Source: Symbiobacterium sp. (GTDB lineage Bacteria > Bacillota > Sulfobacillia > UBA995 > UBA9673). Taken from it: a DNA stretch of 32,156 nucleotides. Below, piece by piece: positions 9,217-16,993 of the stretch (positions within the stretch are counted from its first letter, which is position 1; each line of letters starts with the position of its first letter). The notes beneath the pieces are model-generated. The model searched no databases, had not been told where the DNA came from, and was given only the letters and a program-made list of their open reading frames with translations. The position numbers and the translations under genes are program-made. Location: contig DYFB01000015.1 in NCBI GenBank assembly GCA_020725405.1, positions 1 to 32,156 on the forward strand, written 5' to 3'.

Positions 9217-10173
9217 GTGAAGGAACTGGGCCGGCGCCTCAAGGCCAGACGGGAAGAGCTCGGGCTGAGCATCGAAGAGGTCCAGGCCGAGACGAAGATC
9301 AGACGTAGGTACCTCGAGGCGCTCGAGGCTGGGGACGAAGGGCCGATCCCGGGCGAGGTTTACGTGAAGGGATTCCTGCGTTTCTATGCCAATTTTCTCG
9401 GGTTGGACGGCCTGGAGATGGTCCTGGAGTACCGGGCCTGGAAGGAGGCTCTTGCCCAGGAGGAGGCGGGCTCCGTAAGGAAGGGCGGGTCTTCCGAGTC
9501 GGCCGGCGGCCTGCGGGGGCCGGCCGGGCCCTCGGGCGGCCGGGCCGGGAGAGCGTGGCTCCGCGCGACGGGGGCCACCCGGGGGCCGGCCGGCCTGAGG
9601 CGCTACGTCCTCTACATAGTGATCGTGGCCGCTCTCGTCGCCGCGGCCGGGGTGTGGTACGCGTGGAGCCAGTCCTCTGAGCCGGCGACCGGTCCCGACG
9701 GCCAGCTCCCACCCGGTAGTGGGGACGGAGGGGCCCCGGGGGGCGGAGGCGAGACCGCTCCGCCGGGAGGCGGCGACCCGGGGGACCCGGGTCCCGGCGG
9801 CGGGAACCCGCCGGGTTCCCCGGGAGGGGCGGAGCCCGGTCCTGGGTGGCGCCTCGCCGAAGAGTCTGCCTCGGTGGTCACCTACGTAGTATATGGTGCC
9901 CCCTTCACCGTGGGTCTCGAGGTCACCGGGGACCGATGCTGGGTTAGAGTCACCGTTGACGGGAAGGTCGTCCTCGAGCGGACACTCGACCCGGGGACGA
10001 CGGGCGAGTGGACGGCCCAGCGTGAGCTGGTTATCCTCCTCGGACGGCCTCACCTGGTAAGGCTAACCGTCGACGGCCAGGATGTCGGCCGGGCCGGGAC
10101 GGTTGACAGCCCTCGGACCGCTCGGTTCGAGGCTGGTGCGCCCGGCGGGAGCGGTTCGAACGACGGCGGATAG
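9217..10173 (+). CDS. rodZ: RodZ-like membrane protein (HTH_25 and DUF4115)
   Basis: A 318-aa protein with the architecture of RodZ (Bacillus YmfM). The cytoplasmic N-terminus is a helix-turn-helix of the HTH_25 type (residues 1-68: LGRRLKARREELGLSIEEV, then RRRYLEALEAGD and YVKGFLRFYANFLGLDG). A basic, Gly-rich linker leads to one transmembrane segment (about 130-150, YVLYIVIVAALVAAAGVWYA). A long Gly/Pro linker (about 160-207) precedes a C-terminal beta-rich DUF4115-like domain (FTVGLEVTGDRCWVRVTVDG). RodZ links MreB filaments to the envelope and supports rod shape; that role is inferred. The start is the GTG at 9217 behind GAAAGGAG. It sits between asnS and a D,D-carboxypeptidase, consistent with a wall-growth cluster. 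Confidence 0.88.
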   Translation: MKELGRRLKARREELGLSIEEVQAETKIRRRYLEALEAGDEGPIPGEVYVKGFLRFYANFLGLDGLEMVLEYRAWKEALAQEEAGSVRKGGSSESAGGLRGPAGPSGGRAGRAWLRATGATRGPAGLRRYVLYIVIVAALVAAAGVWYAWSQSSEPATGPDGQLPPGSGDGGAPGGGGETAPPGGGDPGDPGPGGGNPPGSPGGAEPGPGWRLAEESASVVTYVVYGAPFTVGLEVTGDRCWVRVTVDGKVVLERTLDPGTTGEWTAQRELVILLGRPHLVRLTVDGQDVGRAGTVDSPRTARFEAGAPGGSGSNDGG

Positions 10174-10241
10174 GCCCCGGGGGACGGGGAGGAGGCCGGG
10201 GGAGGGTCGATCCGGGACCCCCCGGTGGGAGGGAACGCCCC

Positions 10242-11471
10242 GTGGGCACCTGGAGCGAGCTGGGCCGGCTCCTCCGCTCGTCCGGCCTTGCCGTCGTCCT
10301 TATCTTCAGCGTCGGCCTTCCGGCTGTGCCGCCCCTCTCGGTGGCAACGCCCCCCGCCGCAGACGAGCCCGGGGTCATCCCGGGGGCGGCGCCCGCCCGG
10401 AGAGACCCGCCGCTCATCTCGGCCGACGCGGCCGTCCTGATCGAATGGCGGACCGGCCAGGTTCTCTACGCCCGGGAGGCGTTCGGCCGCCGCCAGCCCG
10501 CGAGCACGACCAAGATCCTCACGGCCGTAGTCGCTTTGGAGAACGCCCGTTTGACCGACGTTACCCGCGTGAGCGCCAACGCGGCCTACACCCCCGGCTC
10601 TTACATGCCGCTCTACGAGGGACAGGAGATCACCATCGGCGAGCTGGTCTGGGGGGCCCTGCTGGAATCGGGCAACAACGCCTGCGTGGCCATCGCCGAG
10701 CACATCGCCGGCTCGGAGCGGGCTTTCGTGGAGCTGATGAACAGGCGGGCCCGCGCGCTCGGGGCCCTGGACACGCACTTCCGCAACGCCCACGGGATAG
10801 ACGACCCGGACCATTACACCACAGCCTACGACCTCGCCGTCATCGCCCGTCACGCCCTGGCCATCCCGGCCTTCTCAGCCATGGTCCGGACCCGGGAGGC
10901 GACCCTGCGCGGCGGTGAGTGGGAGGTCCATCTGGTCAACACCAACGGCCTCCTGTGGACTTTCGCCGGCGCCGATGGGGTCAAGACCGGGACGACCGAC
11001 CTCGCCGGCAGGTGCCTGGTAGCCTCGGCCACGCGCGGAGGACGGCGCCTTCTCTCGGTCGTTCTCCACTCGGACGACCGCTACCGTGACTCCGCCCTTC
11101 TCCTGGACTGGGGGTTCGGGTCCTTCGAGGCGGTCCGTCTGGCCGAGGCCGGCGAGGTCCTGGCCCACGCCCGGGTGAGCGGCGGGGCGGCCCTCACGGT
11201 CCCCCTGGTGGTCCCGGAGGACTTCTGGGTGTCAAGACCCCGGTGGGACAGGGGAACCCTGGAACTCGAGGTCCATTTCCGGCAGCCGGTGAGCGCGCCC
11301 GTCAGGCGGGGTCAGGTCGCCGGGGTTGTCGAGGCCGCTCTCGGGGACCGTATCCTCCGGGCCGTCAATCTCATCGCCGCCGAGGACGTCCCGGCGCGCA
11401 CCCTCGAGCGCCTGATCCTCGCCTCGGTCCTCCGGCTCATCCGCTTCCTGGCGGCCCACGGGGTGGGTTAG
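10242..11471 (+). CDS. D-alanyl-D-alanine carboxypeptidase (peptidase S11, DacA/DacF type)
   Basis: A penicillin-binding protein that trims the terminal D-Ala from wall peptides. It has 409 aa. An N-terminal signal segment (about 13-36, GLAVVLIFSVGLPAVPPLSVA) is followed by the S11 domain with all three motifs: SxxK as S88-T-T-K91 in QPASTTKIL, SGN at 143-145 in LLESGNNACVAIAEHI, and KTG at 248-250 in DGVKTGTTDLAG. A beta-rich PBP5_C-like domain and a C-terminal helix (LERLILASVLRLIRFLAAHG) that may dock on the membrane complete it. The start is the GTG at 10242 behind GGGAGG. Sporulating Firmicutes have vegetative and spore-specific paralogues (DacA, DacF, DacB), and the sequence alone does not decide which this is. 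It converges on the PdaB-like gene. Confidence 0.93.
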   Translation: MGTWSELGRLLRSSGLAVVLIFSVGLPAVPPLSVATPPAADEPGVIPGAAPARRDPPLISADAAVLIEWRTGQVLYAREAFGRRQPASTTKILTAVVALENARLTDVTRVSANAAYTPGSYMPLYEGQEITIGELVWGALLESGNNACVAIAEHIAGSERAFVELMNRRARALGALDTHFRNAHGIDDPDHYTTAYDLAVIARHALAIPAFSAMVRTREATLRGGEWEVHLVNTNGLLWTFAGADGVKTGTTDLAGRCLVASATRGGRRLLSVVLHSDDRYRDSALLLDWGFGSFEAVRLAEAGEVLAHARVSGGAALTVPLVVPEDFWVSRPRWDRGTLELEVHFRQPVSAPVRRGQVAGVVEAALGDRILRAVNLIAAEDVPARTLERLILASVLRLIRFLAAHGVG

Positions 11472-11486
11472 CCCCCAAAGGAAGGG

Positions 11487-11511
11487 GGGGTGCGGCCCGC
11501 AGCCGCACCCC
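11487..11511. terminator. Hairpin between convergent carboxypeptidase and deacetylase genes
   Basis: GGGGTGCGGC and GCCGCACCCC form a perfect 10-bp stem around CCGCA. It sits in the 74-base gap between convergent genes, where it could end transcription from both sides. There is no clear T-run on either strand, so this call rests on the hairpin and its position. Confidence 0.55.
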
Positions 11512-11545
11512 GCCAGGTGGGGGGAAAGACTCGGAGGGATCCCGG

Positions 11546-12289
11546 TCAGTCGCCGGACGCGCCGGCCTCGAGGAGCCGGCTCACGGTGACGAGCTGGAAG
11601 CCCTTGGCCGCCAGCCCCTCGATTATCGCCGGGAGGGCCTGGTCCGTCTGCTTGCAGGTGTCGCTGGCGTGGAAGAGGACGATGTCTCCCGGCCGGACCT
11701 TGCCGAGCACCCGGTCGACGATGTAGGAGACCCCGGGGTTCATCCAGTCGTGCGAGTCGAGCCCCCAGTTGACCACCTTGTAACCCATGGCCTCGGCCGT
11801 CCGGATGACCAGGTCGTTGTAGTCGCCGTTGGGCGGCCGCAGGAGGCGCGGACGCTCGCCGCCGGCGGCGGTGATGGCCTCCTCGGCCCGGCGGAGGTTC
11901 TCGCGGATGCCTTGCTCGTCGAGAGAAGAGAGGTTCACGTGGCGGTACCCGTGGCTGGCTATCTCGTGCCCGTCAGCGACGAGCTCGGACACGAGATCCG
12001 GGTGGCTCGACGCCCAGGGTCCGGAGAGGAAGAAGGTGCACTGGAGGCCGTGCTCCCTCAGGACGGCCAGCACCTTGGCTGGCATGACTTCGCCCCAGGA
12101 GAGGTCAAAGGTCAGGGCGACCATGTTCTGGGCCCCAGGGACGGTCCTTATCGGCTGGAGGCGGCCGATGACGGCCACCTCGCCGGTTGTCACGGCCAGG
12201 CCCAGCCGGGCGATGACCACCACGGCGACCAGAAGCACGAAGAGCCGGACGGCTCTCTTGGCGCGGTGACTGACGGTGACGAAGTACAA
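11546..12289 (-). CDS. pdaB: PdaB-like polysaccharide deacetylase (spore cortex type)
   Basis: A membrane-anchored NodB-fold deacetylase of 247 aa. One N-terminal membrane segment (about 15-33) is followed by the catalytic domain. Motif 1 reads TFDLSWGE, as in the PdaB/YbaN subfamily, in place of the usual TFDDG: the first Asp is kept and the second, a metal ligand in PgdA-type enzymes, is replaced. The tract FFLSGPWASSHPDLV is also characteristic of PdaB. Motif 2 is HEIASHGYRH and motif 3 RPPNGDYN; HASD stands in the motif 5 region. PdaB in Bacillus is a sporulation protein required for long-term spore maintenance. The TTG at 12289 follows GGAGG at 8 bases. It lies 39 bases downstream of mrfB and is probably the last gene of the mrfA-mrfB operon. 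Confidence 0.85.
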   Translation of the reverse strand: MYFVTVSHRAKRAVRLFVLLVAVVVIARLGLAVTTGEVAVIGRLQPIRTVPGAQNMVALTFDLSWGEVMPAKVLAVLREHGLQCTFFLSGPWASSHPDLVSELVADGHEIASHGYRHVNLSSLDEQGIRENLRRAEEAITAAGGERPRLLRPPNGDYNDLVIRTAEAMGYKVVNWGLDSHDWMNPGVSYIVDRVLGKVRPGDIVLFHASDTCKQTDQALPAIIEGLAAKGFQLVTVSRLLEAGASGD

Positions 12290-12328
12290 GGGTCACCCCT
12301 CCCCGGCGGACGGTCGATTCGCTTGAGT

Positions 12329-13633
12329 CTATTCGGGGGGCCGGGGGGCTATGACCATGGCCTCGGGGCAGGTTGCCTCGCTCGGCCGCCGGGGCGCTCG
12401 GACCCGGCGCCCCCCCCGGCGTCGCCGGAGAAGCCGGTCCCGCCGCCACTCGAGGGCGGGGAGAAGGCTGTCCTCTCTCACAGGAGGACGGGCGGAAGGG
12501 CGGGCGGGGCCCCCGGGGAGAGCGGACCCGGGAACCTCCGTCAGAAGCCCGAGGGCCCGGTCGACGACGGCCAGGGCCCGGTCGTAGTCGCGGAGACGGT
12601 GCTCGAGGTCCTTGGACAGTTCGACCAGGGCCCAGACCCGGGGCGGGTGGCCGTCGGCGAGCCTGGTCGCGACCGCCATGGCCTCGTGGGTGCGCCTTAG
12701 GCGTCTGAGGAGCCGGATAAGTTCGAGGCCGACCCGGTCGATCTCCTCGGCCGGACCCGCTCCGAGACAGGCCTCGTAGCACCGCACCGCCGGCTCGAGG
12801 AACCCAACCGAGCGGTAGAGACGGGCGAGGGCGAGGAGGTCGAGCGGGTCGAGGTCATCCTCGCCTGGCGGCCGGGTGAGGAAGGACTCGAAGCGGCGGG
12901 CCGCCTGTCCGGTCAGGGCGAGGAGGGATAGGACGTCCAGCCGGTTGTGCTCGAACACGGGCCGGAGGTACCAGGCGTCCTGGGTCCGTAGATAGGCGAA
13001 GTAGTGCTGGGGGACGAGCCATCCCGGGACGTCGCCGACGCGGGACTCCCCGAGGACAGCCTCCTCGAGGGCGGCCAGCCGGCAGCTCTCCAGGCGCAGG
13101 CCCCAGAGGCGGCGGGAGGCCGCGAGAAGGTCGAGGTGGGGCCTCTCCCGCAGGGGCGGGCGCCGGCGGGAGAGGATGAACCTCGTCTCGATGAGCGGGA
13201 GGTCGAAGGCCTTGCCGTTGAAGGTCACCACGGCTTCGAAGGCCTGGAGCCGCTCCTCGAGGGCCGAGAGGAGAGCCGGCTCCCGGTCGTAGTCCTCCAT
13301 GAAGAACTGCTCGACGCGGAAGAAGTCTCCCTCGAACGCGCCCAGGCCGACCAGGAAGACGTGGGTCCCGGTCCCTCCGGCGAGTCCGGTCGTCTCGGTG
13401 TCCAGAAAGCAGGCCCGGTCGAGGGTCAGGCCGGAGAGGCCTTCGTCCCGGGCGAGGGCGGCCAGTGTCGCCCCAGCCGTCGAGCGGGCCTCCTCGAGCG
13501 GCCCGCCGCCGTAGCGGTAAGTGACAGGGTACTCACGGCTGACGACATAGCAGGTCCCGTCGGGGGTCTCCACTCTCGTCCCCGGGACGACCTCGGTGAG
13601 GTCACGCGGGCCCTGCGCGGCCGGGCGGGTCAC
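12329..13633 (-). CDS. mrfB: MrfB/YprB-type DEDD 3'-5' exonuclease
   Basis: A predicted RNase H-fold exonuclease acting with the adjacent helicase. From the GTG at 13633 it has 434 aa. DEDD residues are D78 and E80 in CFLDTETTGLAGG, D144 in VVTFNGKAFDLPLIETR, and H229/D233 in FEHNRLDVLSL. The C-terminal 190 residues are helical, Leu/Arg-rich and TPR-like (DPLDLLALARLYRSVGFLEP). In B. subtilis MrfB (YprB) works with the helicase MrfA (YprA) in repair of mitomycin C damage. The frame extends upstream to 13753, but that part only shadows mrfA. The GTG at 13633 overlaps the mrfA stop as GTGA, indicating translational coupling. Confidence 0.88.
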   Translation of the reverse strand: MTRPAAQGPRDLTEVVPGTRVETPDGTCYVVSREYPVTYRYGGGPLEEARSTAGATLAALARDEGLSGLTLDRACFLDTETTGLAGGTGTHVFLVGLGAFEGDFFRVEQFFMEDYDREPALLSALEERLQAFEAVVTFNGKAFDLPLIETRFILSRRRPPLRERPHLDLLAASRRLWGLRLESCRLAALEEAVLGESRVGDVPGWLVPQHYFAYLRTQDAWYLRPVFEHNRLDVLSLLALTGQAARRFESFLTRPPGEDDLDPLDLLALARLYRSVGFLEPAVRCYEACLGAGPAEEIDRVGLELIRLLRRLRRTHEAMAVATRLADGHPPRVWALVELSKDLEHRLRDYDRALAVVDRALGLLTEVPGSALPGGPARPSARPPVREDSLLPALEWRRDRLLRRRRGGRRVRAPRRPSEATCPEAMVIAPRPPE

Positions 13634-16038
13634 GGGGCCGACCCCGCTCTTCCCGGCTCCACCGGCGGCCCGGCCGCGACCCCCCCAAGGAAGCGGGCCG
13701 TGGCCGGCTTGGCCGGACCGACCTCGGCAGCCGGCCCAACGCAGGACGGGCACCCCTCCTCACAGGGACAGCATTCGAGGAGCTGCCCGGCAGCCGCCCA
13801 GAGCTCCGGCAGGATGTCGTAAAGGCGTCTCGAGAGCCCCACGCCCCCGGGGTAGCGGTCGTAGAGGAAGACGGTCGGGAGATAGGTGAACGGCGACCGG
13901 ACCTCGGTGAAGGCCCTGATGTCGCGGGGGTCGCACATGAGGTGGAGGGGAGCGATGTTGGCGAGCAGTGTCCCTAGACCGACGAGCCCCGCCTGGACCT
14001 CGCTCGTCGGGAGCCCGGCTGTCAGAGTCGGGGACAGGGCGAGCCAGGCGGCCTCGGTGTGCATGGTCTGCTCGGGCAGGCTGATGCGCCCCCAGCCGAC
14101 GTTCTCGTGGGTGTGGAACCTGATCTTCTTGAAGACCGTCGCCAGCGCGGTGACGCTCACCTCGCCGTGGAAACGGGCGACCCCGGGAATCCCCCTTCCG
14201 GCGGAGCCGCCCTCGGCCCGCTCCAGGACCTCGAGGACCTTCACCTGAACGGCCAGATTCGCGTCGGTGTAGTGGTCGACGTCGACCTCATGGGCGTAGG
14301 CTTTCTGCTCCTCCCATTCGAGCCGGTCGATGTGGTACTGCCGTCCCTCGTGTAGGTAGATGGCCTCCTCGTGGATGAGCATGGGGGCCGAGAAGCGGTC
14401 GACCTCAGCGAGGACCCGGGGCTGCGGGTGGGTCGTGTCGATGACCACGAAGTTGTCCGCGGCCGCTGAGCGAAGGCTGACCTCCTCGGCCGGGAAGGAC
14501 TCGGCCGACCAGTGCCAGCGGCCGCCGGCGTGGCGGAGGATGCCGGACCGCTCCAGCTCACCGAGGATGCGGGCGGTGGGGAGACGCTCGTCCCTGCCGA
14601 AGGTTTCTCCATCCTCGAAGGGCAGTTCGAAAGCCGCGCACTTCACGTGCTCGGCGCGGATGAGCGGGTTGTCGGGGTCGATGAGCGCCGTCTCGGGGCT
14701 CCTGGTCAGGAGGTAGTCCGGCCGGGAGACGAGGAACTGGTCGAGCGGTGAGGAGGTGGCGACAAGGCAGGCGACCGACTCGTCGAGGCGCCTTCCGGCC
14801 CGCCCGGCCTGCTGCCAGGTGCTGGCTATCGTGCCCGGGTAGCCCGTCATGACGGCGGCCTGAAGGCTCCCGATGTCGATCCCGAGCTCGAGCGCGTTCG
14901 TGCTGACCACACCGAGGAGCTCCCCGGACCTGAGGCCACGCTCGATCTCTCTCCGGGTCCCCGGGAGGTAGCCCCCGCGATAGCCCCTCACCCGGGAGGG
15001 TCGACCGGCGTCCTCGCGCCCCGCCGGCTCTCCCAGGGCCTCCTTGACGTAGCTGAGGAGAACCTCGGTCGTCACCCTGCTCCGGGCGAAGACGATGGTC
15101 GGGACCTCGCGGCGTAGGAAGGTTTCGGCCAGCCGAGCGGCCTCGAGGACCGCGCTCCGGCGGATGCCGAGCTCGCGGTTGACGACCGGCGGGTTGTAGA
15201 AGATGAAGTGCTTGCGCCCGGCCGGCGCCCCGTTCTGGTCGATGAGGGTCATCCCGGTCCCGGTCAGCTCCGAAGCCAGCTCCCGGGGATTGGCGATGGT
15301 GGCCGACGAGCAGATGAAGCGCGGGGAGGAGCCGTAGAAGGAGGTGACGCGGCGAAGGCGGCGGATGACATTGGCCACATGGCTCCCGAGAACGCCCCGG
15401 TAGTTGTGGATTTCGTCGACGACCACGTAGGAGAGGTTCTCGAAGAGCTTCACCCACCGGGTATGGTGGGGCAGGATACCGGTGTGGAGCATGTCGGGGT
15501 TGGTGATGACGATGTGCCCGGCGGCTCGGACGGCGCGGCGGGCGGTCGGGGGGGTGTCCCCGTCGTAGGTGAAGGTCTTGATGTCGAGTCCGAGGAGGGT
15601 CACGAAATCGTGGACCTCACTGAGCTGGTCCTGGGCGAGGGCCTTGGTCGGGAAGAGATAGATCGCCCGGGCCTCGGGGCGATCCAGTATTCCTTGAAGG
15701 ACCGGCAGGTTGTAGCAGAGGGTCTTGCCCGAGGCGGTGGGGGTGACCACGACCACGTCCCGACCGGCGCGGACGGCTTCGAGGGCCTCGGCCTGATGGC
15801 TGTAGAGCCGGTCGATGCCCCGGGCGGAGAGGCCGCGGACGAGCCGGTGGTCGAGCCAGGCGGGGAAGGGGGCGTAGCGGCCCTCGCGCGCCGGAAGCAC
15901 CGCCCAGTGCGCGATGCGGTCCCCGGCGACCGGGTCGTTCTTGAGGGCGGCCAGAGCCGCATCCAGGCCGACAGGGCCGCCGGGTGCGTCAAGGCCGTCG
16001 AAGGTGCCGGCGGCCCGGCGCGGAACCGTCGATGTCAC
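13630..16038 (-). CDS. mrfA: MrfA/YprA-type DExH helicase with C-terminal cysteine cluster
   Basis: A superfamily 2 helicase of about 802 aa. Walker A is TPTASGKTLCYNLP (near residue 100), motif II VVVDEIHNY (DEIH), motif III SSATIANPRE, and motif VI GYPGTIASTWQQAGRAGR. The second half has a DUF1998-like region ending in the metal-binding cluster CCPCEEGCPSCVG, as in YprA/MrfA. B. subtilis MrfA is a 3'-5' helicase needed, with MrfB, to repair mitomycin adducts. An ATG at 16044 touches its GGAGGG, whereas the GTG at 16038 stands 7 bases from GGAGG, so I prefer the GTG. The upstream promoter carries an SOS box. Lhr-type helicases are the nearest alternative, but the Cys cluster and the mrfB neighbour favour MrfA. 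Confidence 0.9.
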   Translation of the reverse strand: MTSTVPRRAAGTFDGLDAPGGPVGLDAALAALKNDPVAGDRIAHWAVLPAREGRYAPFPAWLDHRLVRGLSARGIDRLYSHQAEALEAVRAGRDVVVVTPTASGKTLCYNLPVLQGILDRPEARAIYLFPTKALAQDQLSEVHDFVTLLGLDIKTFTYDGDTPPTARRAVRAAGHIVITNPDMLHTGILPHHTRWVKLFENLSYVVVDEIHNYRGVLGSHVANVIRRLRRVTSFYGSSPRFICSSATIANPRELASELTGTGMTLIDQNGAPAGRKHFIFYNPPVVNRELGIRRSAVLEAARLAETFLRREVPTIVFARSRVTTEVLLSYVKEALGEPAGREDAGRPSRVRGYRGGYLPGTRREIERGLRSGELLGVVSTNALELGIDIGSLQAAVMTGYPGTIASTWQQAGRAGRRLDESVACLVATSSPLDQFLVSRPDYLLTRSPETALIDPDNPLIRAEHVKCAAFELPFEDGETFGRDERLPTARILGELERSGILRHAGGRWHWSAESFPAEEVSLRSAAADNFVVIDTTHPQPRVLAEVDRFSAPMLIHEEAIYLHEGRQYHIDRLEWEEQKAYAHEVDVDHYTDANLAVQVKVLEVLERAEGGSAGRGIPGVARFHGEVSVTALATVFKKIRFHTHENVGWGRISLPEQTMHTEAAWLALSPTLTAGLPTSEVQAGLVGLGTLLANIAPLHLMCDPRDIRAFTEVRSPFTYLPTVFLYDRYPGGVGLSRRLYDILPELWAAAGQLLECCPCEEGCPSCVGPAAEVGPAKPATARFLGGVAAGPPVEPGRAGSAP

Positions 16039-16071
16039 CCGCATCCCTCCGGGCTCCCTGGTCTTCTGGGA

Positions 16072-16097
16072 GAGCCCCGGCCACGTGGTCGGGGCTC
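16072..16097. other. 26-base hairpin between mrfA and bshB1
   Basis: GAGCCCCGGCC (16072-16082) pairs with GGTCGGGGCTC (16087-16097), with one G-U wobble, around ACGT. It lies in the 5' leader of mrfA, just downstream of its predicted -10 on the minus strand. It may affect the mRNA 5' end or be the footprint of a second regulator. There is no T-run beside it. Confidence 0.4.
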
Positions 16098-16104
16098 CGG
16101 GAAA

Positions 16105-16133
16105 AGGCTACCACGAACACCTGTTCCCGTCAA
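16105..16133 (-). promoter_or_regulatory. Sigma-A-type promoter of mrfA-mrfB-pdaB
   Basis: On the minus strand, -35 TTGACG (16133-16128) is followed by a 17-base spacer and -10 TAGCCT (16110-16105). The -35 matches the consensus at 5 of 6, the -10 at 3 of 6. The spacer contains the LexA-type box, the arrangement expected of a repressible SOS promoter. Confidence 0.6.
16114..16127. promoter_or_regulatory. LexA (DinR) SOS box
   Basis: CGAACACCTGTTCC matches the Bacillus LexA consensus CGAACRNRYGTTYC at 13 of 14 positions, with the GAAC-N4-GTTC core intact. It lies inside the spacer of the predicted mrfA promoter, so bound LexA would block RNA polymerase. On the other strand bshB1 starts about 110 bases away and is a less likely target. 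I saw no comparable box upstream of recA or elsewhere by eye. Confidence 0.75.
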
Positions 16134-16166
16134 CGTCTCCGGCGCTTTCCGCCGGCGCGCCCCGGG

Positions 16167-16195
16167 AGAGGAAACCCAACGCCCGGTTAGAATAG
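16167..16195 (+). promoter_or_regulatory. Possible sigma-H-like promoter upstream of bshB1
   Basis: AGAGGAAAC (16167-16175) fits the sigma-H -35 RNAGGAWWW at all but the last position. After 11 bases, TTAGAATAG (16187-16195) carries the GAAT core of RNNGAATWW but misses the first R and the last W. TAGAAT within it also resembles a sigma-A -10, without a matching -35. This is tentative. Confidence 0.3.
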
Positions 16196-16238
16196 ATGCT
16201 CGCCCCGCTGGTCCCGGCCGGGAAGGGAGGAGATGCGG

Positions 16239-16925
16239 GTGGCCGACATCCTTGCCTTCGCCGCGCATCCGGACGACGCGGAGATTGGGGCGGGGGGGGC
16301 CCTCGCCCGGCACGCCCGTCAGGGCTACGAAGTGGTCGTGGTCGACCTCACCCTCGGGGAGCTCGCCTCGAACGGAAGCCCCGAAGAGCGTCGGCGGGAG
16401 TCCACCGAAGCCGCGCGCATCCTCGGGCTGGCGGCCCGGGAGTGCCTGCGGCTCCCCGACCGGGACCTCGAACCGACGGCGGAGCGGGTGCGGACCGTGG
16501 CCGAGGCCGTCCGCAAGTGGCGTCCTCGTCTCGTCCTCGGCCCGTCCACCGAGGACCGCCATCCCGATCACGCGGCGGCCGCCCGCCTTGTCCGCGAGGG
16601 CGTCTTCAGCGCCGGGCTCCCGCGCTACCCGGCGCGGGGAGAGGCCCACCGGGTCGGGCGACTTGTGCGGTACTTCGTCAACGCTCCTGGACGCCCGGAC
16701 TTCGTCGTCGACGTGTCCGAGGTCTACGAGGTGAAGCTCGCCGCCCTGGCCGCCTACTCTTCGCAGTTCGGGCCCGGCTGGCACGCGACTCCTCTGAACC
16801 GGGGCTATCTCGAGTGGGTCGAGCTCCGGGACTCCTGGTACGGCAGTCTCGTCGGCGCGGCGAGGGCCGAAGGGTTCGAGTGGGACGGTACGCTCGCCGT
16901 ATCCGACCTGGTCACACAGCTCTGA
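16239..16925 (+). CDS. bshB1: Bacillithiol biosynthesis deacetylase BshB1
   Basis: A PIG-L/LmbE-type zinc deacetylase that removes the acetyl group from GlcNAc-malate, the second step of bacillithiol synthesis. About 228 aa. The metal and catalytic motif AHPDDAEIG lies at residues 9-17, the downstream HPDH is in STEDRHPDHAAAARL, and TLGELASNGSPEERRRES matches the family's T-x-GE-x-(G/S)-x-x-G-(T/S)-x-x-x-R pattern. The C-terminal EVKLAALAAYSSQF is typical of BshB1. An ATG at 16233 lies only 2 bases from GGGAGG; the GTG at 16239 is 8 bases away and is preferred, with little effect on the protein. bshA follows after 68 bases and confirms the pathway. bshC is not in the window. Confidence 0.9.
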   Translation: MADILAFAAHPDDAEIGAGGALARHARQGYEVVVVDLTLGELASNGSPEERRRESTEAARILGLAARECLRLPDRDLEPTAERVRTVAEAVRKWRPRLVLGPSTEDRHPDHAAAARLVREGVFSAGLPRYPARGEAHRVGRLVRYFVNAPGRPDFVVDVSEVYEVKLAALAAYSSQFGPGWHATPLNRGYLEWVELRDSWYGSLVGAARAEGFEWDGTLAVSDLVTQL

Positions 16926-16993
16926 ACCTGCCCGACCCCTCGGGTTCCGGGCTCGATCCGCGCGCTCCGGGGTGGTCTGGAAGGAGGAGAACC

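Noticed and set aside
7719-9272. A 517-codon minus-strand frame across asnS
   Set aside because: asnS is unmistakable on the other strand, and the shadow has no domain signature.
12290-12328. Sigma-G-like -35 (GAATA) in the gap before pdaB
   Set aside because: No CATnnTA-type -10 is found at the right distance.
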